This document shows positions 41,782-51,564 of a DNA stretch of 57,408 nt, one piece after another. Numbering within the stretch: position 1 is the stretch's first letter; each line of letters starts with the position of its first letter. The stretch is from JBBDRW01 sp040905265 (GTDB lineage Bacteria; Bacteroidota; Rhodothermia; Balneolales; Balneolaceae): positions 1-57,408 of the forward strand of contig JBBDRW010000019.1 in assembly GCA_040905265.1 (NCBI GenBank), written 5' to 3'. The notes under the pieces were generated by a model, which made no database searches, was not told the origin of the DNA, and worked only from the letters and a program-made list of their open reading frames with translations. The translations under genes and the position numbers were made by a program.

Positions 41782-44256
41782 ATGTCAATAACCAGTCTTG
41801 TACAAACCATGATTTCCAGTCAGATAATACCATTCGGGAAATTTCTTGTTTTTTGTAGTTCGTGCATCATATTGTCCACGATAATCACAACCAATCTATA
41901 TGCAAATGATCCCGCCACAATCTCCGGTACTATTACATCGGATCGGGGTGAACTGATTTCAGGGGCGAACATCCTGATTGAAAACACAACTATCGGGGCT
42001 GTTGCCGATTATCAGGGTCGGTACCAAATCGAGGATCTGCCTGAGGGTGATTATGCGATTATTGTCAGTAGTATAGGGTACAGCACGGCCCGCAAAGAAG
42101 TATCGGTAGAATCTGGAGAGGTCGTGAATCTCGATTTTATTCTTCCCGAAGCGGCTCTTAGCCTGGACAATGTCGTGGTTACGGCCACAAGGATGGAAAT
42201 CGAACTGCTCGATGTGCCTGCTTCGGTTAGTCTTGTAAGTGCACGCGACATTGAGAGAAGAGGTGCCATTTATCCCGGGGAGGAGCTGTCCGGAATCCCG
42301 GGAGTAAAACCATCCATGCATTCGGAAGGTACCTACACGAGTATTGTGATTCGTGGAGTGCCAAATGAACATCATAACGATACGTTTCTTGCTCTCGTTG
42401 ATGGTGTACCATACGTAACCAACAGTGATGAGGTGGATCTTGAACGGATGATGCCTCTGTCGCTGATGGAGCGGGTAGAAGTAGTGCGGGGCCCCACATC
42501 GGCGCTCTACGGTAGGGGCAGTGTGAGCGGCGTTGTAAATTACATCACAAAGCCAGCACTGTCTGCGTACATCGCTGATGCATCTATTCGCTATGGAATG
42601 TATAATTATTTTCGACCTCAGCTCACTCTTTCCCTTCCTTTCGCTGAAAACCAAAGCAGTCTCCTTGTAGACGGGTTTTACGAAATAAAGGATGGCTGGA
42701 GAGATCGTTCAGATCGGCGCGCCGGCAACCTGTTTGTCAAGAATGAATGGAACCTGGGCGCCTCCACGAATGCGACTTTCTACTTCAACTACAATGACAA
42801 CAATCAAAAATATGCCAGTCCGATTCCCATTCGGGATGACGGGTCGTTCATTTCAATGCCGGGAGGGCGTTCAGCAAACTACCAGATTGATGATACCTAT
42901 GACGCCCGGCGCGTGATTGCAGGAACTGCAATCCTAGATCACAGGTTCAGTGAAAATATTTCTCTCCAGACCAAACTCCAGTATCGCAACAATTACTTTG
43001 ATACCAACCTCGGCTTTTTTGTGGATATCGACGAAGAGCACACATCATTTCACTGGAACGGGTATGATGCTGTCTCGGACTACAGCACTTTCTTCGCTGA
43101 ACCTCAGATTAACATCGAAATGGACCGGTTCAGAATTCTTGCGGGGGCCAATTATGAACGACTCGATGGTTTTTCCACGGCAGACTGGACCGGTCAATAC
43201 GGGTTTGTGCCAGGCGAAGGGTTTCTCTTCTATATCCAGAAGCGCAACTATGTAACCGGTGAAATGACCAACCGGGATGATTTTGTAACGGACCGGCGAA
43301 CGGATGCAGGCTATGTGGCAGATGTGTACGGAACGTTTCTGCAGGCGGAGATCGATCTTACTCAGAAAGCTGTTCTTACCCTTGGCGGTCGGTTCGACTG
43401 GTTCAGCCGGGAGGTAGATTATCGGACTCTGGCTCCACAGGGGAGTGAAATACCTGGTGAAATTATATCGGATAACGATGGGCACTTCAGCCCCAAGGTT
43501 GGTTTGTCTTATCGCTGGACCCCTTCGTTTTCAACTTATGCAACGTTCGGTGAGGGATTCAGCCCTGCCTTCGGATCGATTTCGGTATTCAGGGACCGTG
43601 AAGGGGATTTGAAACCTGAGATTGCCTATAACTATGAGGTGGGCAGCAAGGGAGAATTTTTTGATTCGAGGTTGTTTCTGGGGGCCGCCGTCTATCTGCT
43701 TGAACGTCGTGACCTTCTCGTTGTATCCTATGGCGAGGGGGAGCAGCGCACCTTTGCGCGAAATGCCGGTTCGCAGAGTTCCAGGGGATTGGAACTGGAG
43801 ATGAAAGCCAATCTGTCGGACTGGGTGAACGGCCTGGGAATCAACGGTAGCTATACCTATACCGATGCCCGTTTTGACGAGTTTAATTTCGTGGATGAAT
43901 TCACAGATGAAGAATTTGATTTCTCCGGGAAGAAAGTGACCGGAGTTTCTCCACACATGGCGACTCTGGGAATTTACCAACAATTTGGCGACGAGGTTTC
44001 AGCCGGTGTAAGGCTGGAATACACCGGACGTTACTGGGCCGACCACCAGAATACTTTTCGGGCCGACCCGGTGATGTTGGTGAATGCCAATATGAGTTAC
44101 AGGCCGAAATGGGCAGGAGGTGCAGAGTTGCTACTGAATGCCCTAAACCTGACGAACAGGAATTACTACTCCTATTATGCCACGAATGAACGGGTTATTT
44201 CCGGTTATCCGACCCGTCCGTTTGAATTGATCGCAACATTGAGATTCCGATATTAA
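41782..44256 (+). CDS. TonB-dependent outer-membrane receptor
   Basis: About 824 residues from the chosen ATG 41782, which is preceded by AGGA and followed by a signal peptide (FLVFCSSCIILSTIITTNLY); the frame is open 49 codons further but without export signal. A carboxypeptidase-regulatory-like domain (ISGTITSDRGELISGANILI) comes first. The plug domain has DNVVVTATR (TonB-box-like), VIRGVP and VEVVRGPTSALYGRGSVSGV. The 22-strand barrel ends in PFELIATLRFRY with terminal aromatic. Such receptors import scarce metals or chelates using TonB energy. It leads an ABC-transporter operon under the palindromic operator; zinc or another metal is the likely cargo by context. Confidence 0.92.
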   Translation: MSITSLVQTMISSQIIPFGKFLVFCSSCIILSTIITTNLYANDPATISGTITSDRGELISGANILIENTTIGAVADYQGRYQIEDLPEGDYAIIVSSIGYSTARKEVSVESGEVVNLDFILPEAALSLDNVVVTATRMEIELLDVPASVSLVSARDIERRGAIYPGEELSGIPGVKPSMHSEGTYTSIVIRGVPNEHHNDTFLALVDGVPYVTNSDEVDLERMMPLSLMERVEVVRGPTSALYGRGSVSGVVNYITKPALSAYIADASIRYGMYNYFRPQLTLSLPFAENQSSLLVDGFYEIKDGWRDRSDRRAGNLFVKNEWNLGASTNATFYFNYNDNNQKYASPIPIRDDGSFISMPGGRSANYQIDDTYDARRVIAGTAILDHRFSENISLQTKLQYRNNYFDTNLGFFVDIDEEHTSFHWNGYDAVSDYSTFFAEPQINIEMDRFRILAGANYERLDGFSTADWTGQYGFVPGEGFLFYIQKRNYVTGEMTNRDDFVTDRRTDAGYVADVYGTFLQAEIDLTQKAVLTLGGRFDWFSREVDYRTLAPQGSEIPGEIISDNDGHFSPKVGLSYRWTPSFSTYATFGEGFSPAFGSISVFRDREGDLKPEIAYNYEVGSKGEFFDSRLFLGAAVYLLERRDLLVVSYGEGEQRTFARNAGSQSSRGLELEMKANLSDWVNGLGINGSYTYTDARFDEFNFVDEFTDEEFDFSGKKVTGVSPHMATLGIYQQFGDEVSAGVRLEYTGRYWADHQNTFRADPVMLVNANMSYRPKWAGGAELLLNALNLTNRNYYSYYATNERVISGYPTRPFELIATLRFRY

Positions 44257-44276
44257 AAAAATGGAGTATTGAAATC

Positions 44277-45716
44277 ATGATTCGAATCATAGCAAAAAAG
44301 GAACTTCGTGATATCCTCAGAGATGGTCGTTTCAGGTGGACTTCCGGGATTGTAGGGATCTTGTTGTTGGCATCTCTTTTAGCCGGATGGCATTACACAG
44401 TTTCCACAGGAACGGATCACAACCTTGCCCAGGAGACGATGCGGGAACAGTGGTTGAACCAGGGTGAAAAAAATCCGCACTCCGCTTCGCATCTTGGGAT
44501 ATATGCTTTTCGACCGATTCCTGAACTTGCATTGGTGGATCCGGGGATTAACAATTACACCGGGACGTCAGTTTGGCTTGAAGCACACAATCGGAACGAA
44601 TTTACCTATCGTCCCGTGCGAGATTCAGTGCCGGTTGCCCGTTTCGGCGAATTGACGGCATCCGTGGTAATGCAGGTCCTGATTCCATTGATTATCGTTT
44701 TTCTCTGTTTTCAGAGTATTTCAGGTGAGCGGGAGAACGGCACGTTGCGACAGATTTTTGCGACAGGTGTTCGATCCTATCATTTCCTTGCAGGAAAAGT
44801 AATCGGGACAGCCGGTGCAATTCTGGCAGTTTTAATCCCGGCCACAATTCTCGGGACTTTAGCGCTTGTATTTTTTACTTCCGACGGTGGAGTTCAGTTC
44901 ACCGATATTGGAATACGGAGTGTCATTATGGGGTCAGGCTACCTGGCCTACTTCGGTGTGTTTCTCGGGATTTCATTGGGGGTATCGGCTGTGGCAAGGT
45001 CGTCTGGAATGTCATTGTTAATCCTGCTCGCATTTTGGATGTTCAACTGCCTGATTGTTCCGCGGGTGGTTTCTGACCTTGTCAGGTCTGTATATCCAAC
45101 GCCTTCCGCACAGAGGTTTCAACAGATTATTGCCGACGATATGAGTGAAGGCATTGACGGGCACAATCCTGAAGATAAACGAATGGATGAGTTACGGGAG
45201 CGTTTGTTTACAGAATATGGCGTCGATTCGATTGAAAATTTACCCGTTAATTTTGAAGGAGTGGCTCTTCAGGAAAGTGAAGATTACGGCAATGAAGTGT
45301 ACGACAGAAGATATGGTGAACTCTGGAGTCAGTATGAAAGCCAAAACCGGCTACGGAATCTAACAGGAATGATTGCGCCGTTTATGGCTCTTCGTTCCGT
45401 TTCAATGGGCGCTTCGGGAACCGATTGGTATCACCACAAACACTTTGCAGAAGCAGCTGAATCGTGGCGGAGAATGATGGTCCGGGAAATGAACGAGGCC
45501 TTGATTTATGAGTCCGCTTCACAAAATTACGGAGATAATCTCAGGGCTGACGAGCTCTGGGCATCTATTCCCGACTTTGACTATAGGTCACCAAAAACCT
45601 CTCAAATATTTCGTGTGGTGATGTTTCCTCTCATTCTACTGGGTATCTGGCTGGTGGCGAGCGGAGCCTTCCTGTTTCTGCTGTCCCGTCGTTTGATCCA
45701 TCAACCCAAACTTTGA
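44277..45716 (+). CDS. ABC-2-type permease subunit (DUF3526-like), first copy
   Basis: A 479-residue integral membrane protein. A first helix (WTSGIVGILLLASLLAGWHY) is followed by a large extracytoplasmic loop, then a block of five helices (VMQVLIPLIIVFLCFQSIS, ISGERENGTLRQIFATG being the classic ABC-2 coupling motif), then a second soluble domain and a last helix. It is paired with a related permease gene 4 bp downstream and an ABC ATPase, so a heterodimeric transporter is likely. The family is usually found next to TonB receptors in Bacteroidota by my recollection. Substrate unknown. Confidence 0.85.
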   Translation: MIRIIAKKELRDILRDGRFRWTSGIVGILLLASLLAGWHYTVSTGTDHNLAQETMREQWLNQGEKNPHSASHLGIYAFRPIPELALVDPGINNYTGTSVWLEAHNRNEFTYRPVRDSVPVARFGELTASVVMQVLIPLIIVFLCFQSISGERENGTLRQIFATGVRSYHFLAGKVIGTAGAILAVLIPATILGTLALVFFTSDGGVQFTDIGIRSVIMGSGYLAYFGVFLGISLGVSAVARSSGMSLLILLAFWMFNCLIVPRVVSDLVRSVYPTPSAQRFQQIIADDMSEGIDGHNPEDKRMDELRERLFTEYGVDSIENLPVNFEGVALQESEDYGNEVYDRRYGELWSQYESQNRLRNLTGMIAPFMALRSVSMGASGTDWYHHKHFAEAAESWRRMMVREMNEALIYESASQNYGDNLRADELWASIPDFDYRSPKTSQIFRVVMFPLILLGIWLVASGAFLFLLSRRLIHQPKL

Positions 45717-45720
45717 ATTT

Positions 45721-47145
45721 ATGTCTTTGATAACATACGAATGGAAATTGTTGAGGTCGGGGTATGGTTTCACGATCGCTATCGTGTTTTTTGCGATAAT
45801 CGGCATTTATGGAATCTGGACTGGAGTTTCCTGGAGTCAGTTTCAGAAACAGGCGATCGATACAGCTCATGAAGTTGAAACCAAAACTTTTTTGGATCTG
45901 CGGCAAACTGCCGAACAGCAAGAGGAAGGAACGGCTCTGGATCCGGTGGATATTTCTTATGCGGTCAACCCCGGCATGATAGGACTTTTTTACTCACGTC
46001 CTGCGTATATGCCGCCTACTTTACTTGCCGCTACATCCATCGGACAAAGTGATGTATATCCTTATCTGTTTGATGTAACTGCGCACCGGAAAGATGCCTT
46101 TCTCCATCAGGAAGAGATGGACAATCCGGTTAATCTGTTGCTTGGCCGATTCGATTTAGCATTTGTCATCGTTTATCTGATGCCTCTTCTGATTATCGGT
46201 CTCACATTCAATGTTATCTCAGGTGAACGAGAGCGTAACACCTGGAAACTGTTGCTATCCCAACCGTTTTCAATATATCGGCTCTTGGGTATCAAACTTC
46301 TGCTGCGCGGTCTGTCAGTAATGTGTGTGATTATCCCTTTATTCATGGCAGTCGTTGGAATGCAGGATGCCAATGTTCCCCTGGCAATGGTCGGAATCTG
46401 GATCCTATCGATATTTACCTATCTGTTTTTCTGGCTTTTGCTTTCCCTTGTCGTGAATACATATAACAACTCGTCCTCCTCCTCAAATGCTCTTGTGCTT
46501 GTTTGCATATGGATCATACTGGTTTTGGTCATACCGGCATCGATCCACCTTGTAGCAGATTCCTTACATCCTGTGCCTTCCCGTTCCCACCTGATAGAAG
46601 AGACAAGACAGATAGAAACCGAGGTTCGGGTGGATCCCGCAGGTCTTCTGGAAGACTGGTATAGAGAGAATCCCGGGAAGCGTCCGGAAGACTTCGATCC
46701 GAACAGGTACAATTTTCCTCTCTTCTGGATGGCTATCCAACGGGAAGTAGACAGGCTTATGGAACCTGTTGTTGATGAGTATGATCGCGCACTTAATTCG
46801 CAATATCGTTTTGTGAATGCGGCCCGCATATTGTCTCCCGCTGTACTCATGCAGGATGTTCTCAATGAACTGGCAGGTAGTGGGTATTCCCGTTACCAAC
46901 ATTTTATGGCGCAAGTTGAGAACTTTCATCATGAGCATATCAATTATTTTGCACCCCGTACGTATGCTCACGAACAACTTCAGGTATCTGACTACAGCAA
47001 TTTACCACGATTTGAATATGAAGCTGAGCCGACCCGTCTCCCTGTTTTGCGTGCTATCACAGCTTCTTCCGGTATTCTGGCTTGGTTCCTGATCCTGCTG
47101 TTTTCCGGTATGTTTACGATTCGTCGTCTGCATTCTATAGAATGA
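45721..47145 (+). CDS. ABC-2-type permease subunit (DUF3526-like), second copy
   Basis: A 474-residue membrane protein homologous to the upstream permease in layout: opening helix (YGFTIAIVFFAIIGIYGIW), large external loop, the coupling motif ISGERERNTWKLLLSQPF, four to five helices, a long soluble segment and a final helix (GILAWFLILLFSGMFTI). The shared N-V-I-S-G-E-R-E block marks the two as a duplicated pair. It begins 4 bp after the first copy, indicating translational coupling, and the ATPase gene follows by 31 bp. Confidence 0.85.
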   Translation: MSLITYEWKLLRSGYGFTIAIVFFAIIGIYGIWTGVSWSQFQKQAIDTAHEVETKTFLDLRQTAEQQEEGTALDPVDISYAVNPGMIGLFYSRPAYMPPTLLAATSIGQSDVYPYLFDVTAHRKDAFLHQEEMDNPVNLLLGRFDLAFVIVYLMPLLIIGLTFNVISGERERNTWKLLLSQPFSIYRLLGIKLLLRGLSVMCVIIPLFMAVVGMQDANVPLAMVGIWILSIFTYLFFWLLLSLVVNTYNNSSSSSNALVLVCIWIILVLVIPASIHLVADSLHPVPSRSHLIEETRQIETEVRVDPAGLLEDWYRENPGKRPEDFDPNRYNFPLFWMAIQREVDRLMEPVVDEYDRALNSQYRFVNAARILSPAVLMQDVLNELAGSGYSRYQHFMAQVENFHHEHINYFAPRTYAHEQLQVSDYSNLPRFEYEAEPTRLPVLRAITASSGILAWFLILLFSGMFTIRRLHSIE

Positions 47146-47176
47146 ATCTACTCTCAACAAAAAAGAACATTGAGTT

Positions 47177-47878
47177 ATGCTTGAAGCCATACAATTATCC
47201 AAATCTTATAACGGAACCATCGCCCTCGATTCCCTCAATCTGAAGATAGAACCAGGCGAGGTTTTCTGTTTGCTGGGGGCTAACGGAGCTGGCAAGACAA
47301 CCACAATAAACCTGTTTCTCAATTTCATTGAGCCTTCAGCGGGAAGCGCCTTTATCAACGGACTCGATGTACAGGAACATCCGTTCGAAACCAAAGCATT
47401 CATTGCCTACATACCAGAGCAGGTGACTCTTTACAAAAATCTTACAGGTGTAGAGAATCTCGAATACTTCAGCCTTCTGGGAAACCGGCGCTATAAATCG
47501 GCAGAACTGTATTCTTTTTTTGATCGTGTGGGGCTGAGTCGAATTCAGGCTGCTAAACGGGTGGAAACCTATTCCAAGGGCATGCGACAGAAAACAGGCA
47601 TTGCGATCGCCCTGGCCAAACAAGCTCGTGCATTGCTGTTGGATGAACCAACCTCGGGGTTGGATCCACAGGCGAGTAGTGAATTTTCACTACTCCTTAA
47701 GGAGTTAAGTAGTGAAGAAATGGCAGTGTTCATGACAACACATGATCTTTACCGGGCCAAAGATACGGGAACACGTATCGGGATTATGAAAAACGGGACC
47801 CTTGTCGATTCCTTTGATACGCCTTCTGTCGGGCATGCTGATTTGGAGCGGATCTATCTTGAACACATGAGCCGGTAA
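47177..47878 (+). CDS. ABC transporter ATP-binding protein
   Basis: A 233-residue ABC ATPase that should power the two preceding permeases. Walker A is LLGANGAGKTTTIN, the signature motif is YSKGMRQKTGIAIALA, Walker B ALLLDEPTSGLDPQAS, and the switch His is in FMTTHDLYRAKD. It has the short length of ABC-2-type drug/metal exporter ATPases (NosF/CcmA-like). No extra domain is present. It is part of the CxxC - TonB receptor - permease operon. Confidence 0.92.
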   Translation: MLEAIQLSKSYNGTIALDSLNLKIEPGEVFCLLGANGAGKTTTINLFLNFIEPSAGSAFINGLDVQEHPFETKAFIAYIPEQVTLYKNLTGVENLEYFSLLGNRRYKSAELYSFFDRVGLSRIQAAKRVETYSKGMRQKTGIAIALAKQARALLLDEPTSGLDPQASSEFSLLLKELSSEEMAVFMTTHDLYRAKDTGTRIGIMKNGTLVDSFDTPSVGHADLERIYLEHMSR

Positions 47879-47955
47879 ATGTCGACGCGAATGTTTCGTT
47901 TGAAACTGCGCTATACGTGGATCTGAATATGACTCTTAAAAAAATAAAACGAAGA

Positions 47956-48864
47956 ATGATCGAAAAGAACTCATTCGATGTCATTATTGTCGGCGGGAGT
48001 TATGCGGGGCTTTCTGCGGCCATGACACTGGGTAGATCGCTAAAACGAACCCTGGTCATCGACAGTGGCAAACCTTGCAACCGGCAAACACCGCATTCCC
48101 ATAATTTTTTGACCCGGGACGGACAGTCGCCTGAAAAAATATCGACCATTGCCAGAGCTCAGGTTGAGCAGTATGAAGCCGTAAAATTCTATGATGGTTT
48201 TGCCGTAGCAGGAAAAAAAGCTGATGATGAGTTCGAGATTATTACCCGGTCAAACGAAAATTTTTATGGCAAGAAGCTGATTTTTGCCACGGGGATAACC
48301 GATGAAATACCTGATATACCAGGTTTTTCTGAGTGCTGGGGCATCTCTGTTATTCATTGTCCATACTGCCATGGCCATGAACACCGTGGTGAAAGAACCG
48401 GGATTCTGGCTAATGGGGAACAGGCATTCCATCTGGCATCTTTGGTCAATAACCTGACGGAAAAACTTGTTTTGTTAACAAAGGGAAAATCTGACTTCTC
48501 TGCCGAACAGATGAGTAAACTCAAAAAGCATGACATTCAGATAAATGAAGCAGAGGTAACCCGGTTGGAGCAAAAACATGGACAGCTCAAAGGTGTGGTA
48601 TTAGCGGACGGAGAAACGATAGAACTGAACGCCTTGTATGCCGGCCTTTCATTTTCTCAGCATTCTGACATTCCAATGTCTTTGGGGTGTAAACTTACGG
48701 AACAGGGATATATTGAGGTTGATAACATGCAAAAAACAACGGTTCCGGGCATTTATGCTTGTGGCGATAATTCCGCCCCGTTTCGTTCCATTGCTAATGC
48801 CGTGCAAACCGGAAATGTTGTGGGGGCTGTAGTAAATATGGATCTCACCAATGAACAGTTTTAA
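47956..48864 (+). CDS. FAD-dependent NAD(P) oxidoreductase, thioredoxin-reductase-like
   Basis: About 302 residues. The FAD-binding loop is DVIIVGGSYAGLSAAMTLG near the start, SGKPCNRQTPHSHNFLTRDG follows, and the C-terminal FAD block is GIYACGDNSAPFRSI. The redox-type CPYCHGHEHRGE occurs mid-protein where thioredoxin reductases carry their active CxxC; the family's NAD(P) loop is degenerate here (GILANGEQ). I chose ATG 47956 because family members begin just before F-D-V-I-I-V-G-G; a start at 47929 or GTG 47917 is possible. It ends the metal operon; reduction of a chelate, metal or thiol is a guess. Confidence 0.85.
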   Translation: MIEKNSFDVIIVGGSYAGLSAAMTLGRSLKRTLVIDSGKPCNRQTPHSHNFLTRDGQSPEKISTIARAQVEQYEAVKFYDGFAVAGKKADDEFEIITRSNENFYGKKLIFATGITDEIPDIPGFSECWGISVIHCPYCHGHEHRGERTGILANGEQAFHLASLVNNLTEKLVLLTKGKSDFSAEQMSKLKKHDIQINEAEVTRLEQKHGQLKGVVLADGETIELNALYAGLSFSQHSDIPMSLGCKLTEQGYIEVDNMQKTTVPGIYACGDNSAPFRSIANAVQTGNVVGAVVNMDLTNEQF

Positions 48865-48885
48865 TCAAAGTCGGTTTAATTTCCC

Positions 48886-48954
48886 GACCCTCCGGGTTAG
48901 AAAGAATGATAAATTGAAATCACAAGGATACCCAGACGGCTCTGCCTCGGGGTA
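48886..48954. repeat. REP-like imperfect hairpins between convergent genes
   Basis: The 140-bp spacer holds a small dyad around CCCGACCCTCCGGG and a second, TACCC (48929-48933) / GGGTA (48950-48954), enclosing GGC-TCT-GCC with one bulge. This resembles repetitive extragenic palindromes, or serves as a bidirectional terminator. No second copy was found in the window. Confidence 0.35.
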
Positions 48955-49004
48955 GTTCATTTCTAATAATTGTGAACTTTATGAAAAGGTGTATGCTTGA
49001 GCGA

Positions 49005-50300
49005 CTAAACTCCTGTATAACTGAGTGCAAGAGGTAATGAGATTCCAGGCAGCATCCGGTCCAACAGTTGTCTATGGAACTGAAACTCCACCAGATCCTC
49101 TCCTGAAAGGCCCTTTCCAGCAGGAAGATTTACTGTCAGTGAATTGACCGGCGTTCCGTTCACATACAGTCTGTAATCGAGATGAGGCCCTGTCGAAAGC
49201 CCGGTTTCCCCGACATAGCCGATAACTTGTCCCTGTTTCACATCTGCGCCCGGCTGAATTCCGGTTGCAAATCGGCTGAGGTGGAGGTAAGCTGTGGAAT
49301 AGACGCTGTTGTGTCGAATCCTGACGATGTTGCCGTTGTCTCCCCGGTACCGGGCTTCGGTTACAATCCCGTCTCCCGTCGAGATGACCGGTGTTCCCGT
49401 CGGCGCAGCATAGTCGATACCGTAGTGGGGCCGGTGTACATGAAGCACGGGGTGAAGCCGGTTATGGGAAAAGCCCGAGCTGATACGCTGGTGGTACCGG
49501 AATGGAGCTCTCAGCAGAGTCTGCTGCAGACTGTTGCCCTCCCTGTCGAAATATCCCTGCTGTCGGTCATTTTCAAAATAGTAGGCGGTGAACACCTGCT
49601 CCCGGTGTGTAAATTCCGCAGCGGTGATCCGGCCTGTGCGGAGCCGCCGGCCATTCACAAATTCCTCCTCGTAGACGATTCTGAAATTGTCGCCGATCTG
49701 AAGCCTGAAAAAGTCTATCTGCCAGGCAAAAATACTGGCAAGGGATGTCCCTATGGTTTGAGGCAGGTTCAGTCTCTGCAATGTCTCCGAGAGGGAGTAT
49801 TCAATGACACCTGATGCGGTTTTCTGGCGGGTGATTGTCCGGTAACGGTTTTCAGAAACCTTGATGTTTCGATATCCCTCTACCCAGTTCACTGTGAGAT
49901 AGCTCGAAGGGAGCATATCCCATACCATTCCGACGGCGTGGGCTTCATCCTTGTATATCCGGTATTCCTGCCCGGGAGCTATACGGTTCAGATCTATGTA
50001 TCCCGCGACTTTTTTCTGAATGGCGTCGATTTCTTCGGGAGTGGCACCGTACCGATGTAAGACGGCAGAGAGGGTTTCCCCCGGCTCTATCTTGTCGGTG
50101 ACAACCTCGAAGCGCTCCGTTGAAAAACCGTAGAAGTCTTGTTGAGAGTCATTTGAGATTTGTCCTGTCCGTTCGTCTGAGATCGTTTCGGTCTGAACTT
50201 CGTCGGATGTGTTCCCGGGCCCGATCCAGAAAATACCGGCAATGAATGCAAGCAGGAGAACAAAGTGCCAGCGCAGGATTCGGTTTTGCATGATTTGCAT
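49005..50300 (-). CDS. M23-family peptidoglycan metallopeptidase, membrane-anchored
   Basis: A 431-residue protein. An N-terminal hydrophobic helix (WHFVLLLAFIAGIFWIG) is followed by a LysM/OapA-like segment (DKIEPGETLSAVLHRYGATP) and a linker domain. The C-terminal M23 domain has HYGIDYAAPTGTPV (the H-x3-D ligand pair) and GPHLDYRLYVNG, where the usual H-x-H is H-L-D; this variant is known in Bacteroidota M23 proteins by my recollection. It cleaves peptide cross-links of peptidoglycan. It lies 112 bp downstream of the G3E GTPase gene, in the same direction, so it may share its metal control. Confidence 0.88.
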   Translation of the reverse strand: MQIMQNRILRWHFVLLLAFIAGIFWIGPGNTSDEVQTETISDERTGQISNDSQQDFYGFSTERFEVVTDKIEPGETLSAVLHRYGATPEEIDAIQKKVAGYIDLNRIAPGQEYRIYKDEAHAVGMVWDMLPSSYLTVNWVEGYRNIKVSENRYRTITRQKTASGVIEYSLSETLQRLNLPQTIGTSLASIFAWQIDFFRLQIGDNFRIVYEEEFVNGRRLRTGRITAAEFTHREQVFTAYYFENDRQQGYFDREGNSLQQTLLRAPFRYHQRISSGFSHNRLHPVLHVHRPHYGIDYAAPTGTPVISTGDGIVTEARYRGDNGNIVRIRHNSVYSTAYLHLSRFATGIQPGADVKQGQVIGYVGETGLSTGPHLDYRLYVNGTPVNSLTVNLPAGKGLSGEDLVEFQFHRQLLDRMLPGISLPLALSYTGV

Positions 50301-50412
50301 AAGCAGTGTCTGTTAGGATTTTTTTGAATGTGCTTTCCGGTTTTCAGGTGGCTGTAAGCCCACCGGAAGACTCTGTCACATTGTGACGGTCAGGACTCCC
50401 CCGTATCGTGGG

Positions 50413-51459
50413 TCAGGCCTGTAAATGGCCGGATTTGGCCTGTTCCAGGAAGAGTTGAATTTCATTTCGGTTCATTTCCTGGCCGATGAAGACGATTTCG
50501 GTCTCGGCGGATTCAGGGTTTGCGAACCGTCCGATTTTTTTGAACTCGAGAAATTTTCCCGCGTGACTCCACAAGAAAGCGTCGTCTGTCCCTTCAATGG
50601 CAACCAGCCCTTTTGACCGCAAAATGGAATCAGACAAGCCTTTCCTGAGAGCATCCATTAATCTGCGTTCGTTGAACCGCTCGGACGACCTGAAAACAAA
50701 TGTCTCAATTCCATATTCATCTGCTTCCGACGACTCTTCTTTTTCCAGTTCGGCTATCCATAGCGATGACTCTTCAGCTACCTGTATATCAAACAATTTC
50801 GTATCCACAATCTCTTCCGGGTCGATTTCGCCAAAAGAAGCTTCCAGAATTTTCGCCCGGGGATTAAGGGTGGCAAACAGTTCATGCAGGACAGTAATTT
50901 GTGTTTTGGTAGCACGGTCTTTTTTGTTGAGAATCAGGATGTCTGCGCCTTCAATTTGTTCGACCAGAAGCTGCCCGTATCCCCGGTTGAACATATCTCC
51001 CGGGACCGTGCTCTCTTTCCGGTACATCTCCATAAACTGGGCACTGTCAACGACGGTAAGAATGGCGTCTACGGTTACACGGTGCTGTAAATCGGGCAAT
51101 CCTGGGTTCAGCGATAACAATTCCGGCGGTATGTAGAACGCCTGTGCAATTGGTATCGGCTCGCCGATTCCGGTCGATTCAATGACAATATGATCGACGT
51201 CATATGTTCGGATCAGATCGTTGATGCCTTCAATGAGGTCGCCTCTCAATGTGCAGCAGATGCATCCGTTCGACAGTTCGATTAATTTTTCGGAGGTATG
51301 TTTTACCAGCTTTGAGTCCACGTTGACCTCGCCGAATTCATTGACGATGACGGCTATTTTCCGGTCTCCGCTGTTTCCCAGGATGTGATTCAGAAGTGTT
51401 GTTTTTCCGGATCCGAGGAATCCGCAGATAATGGTTACAGGAATGGGAGATATTTTCAT
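50413..51459 (-). CDS. CobW/G3E-family GTPase, metal chaperone
   Basis: About 348 residues from the ATG at 51459; the frame is open 24 codons upstream, but that part lacks homology. The G3E domain has the P-loop TIICGFLGSGKTTLLN, the metal-binding GCICCTLRGD (CxCC), VDHIVIESTGIGEP (switch) and ILNKKDRATK (base recognition). The CobW C-terminal domain follows (MDALRKGLSDSILRSKG). Members deliver zinc or cobalt to client enzymes, often under Zur control. It is the last gene of a three-gene unit with MerC and CxxC proteins. An insert rich in acidic residues (EKEESSEADEYG) is present, as in some zinc chaperones. Confidence 0.9.
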   Translation of the reverse strand: MKISPIPVTIICGFLGSGKTTLLNHILGNSGDRKIAVIVNEFGEVNVDSKLVKHTSEKLIELSNGCICCTLRGDLIEGINDLIRTYDVDHIVIESTGIGEPIPIAQAFYIPPELLSLNPGLPDLQHRVTVDAILTVVDSAQFMEMYRKESTVPGDMFNRGYGQLLVEQIEGADILILNKKDRATKTQITVLHELFATLNPRAKILEASFGEIDPEEIVDTKLFDIQVAEESSLWIAELEKEESSEADEYGIETFVFRSSERFNERRLMDALRKGLSDSILRSKGLVAIEGTDDAFLWSHAGKFLEFKKIGRFANPESAETEIVFIGQEMNRNEIQLFLEQAKSGHLQA

Positions 51460-51564
51460 GGCATAAAATGGGTAAAGCCCGGCAGTCCGGCCGGGCCGGT
51501 TTGGAGAAATCGTTCTTTGGGGGTGGTTCAAGTGAAGTGAACCGGGTTCGAGAATGGATGCGTT

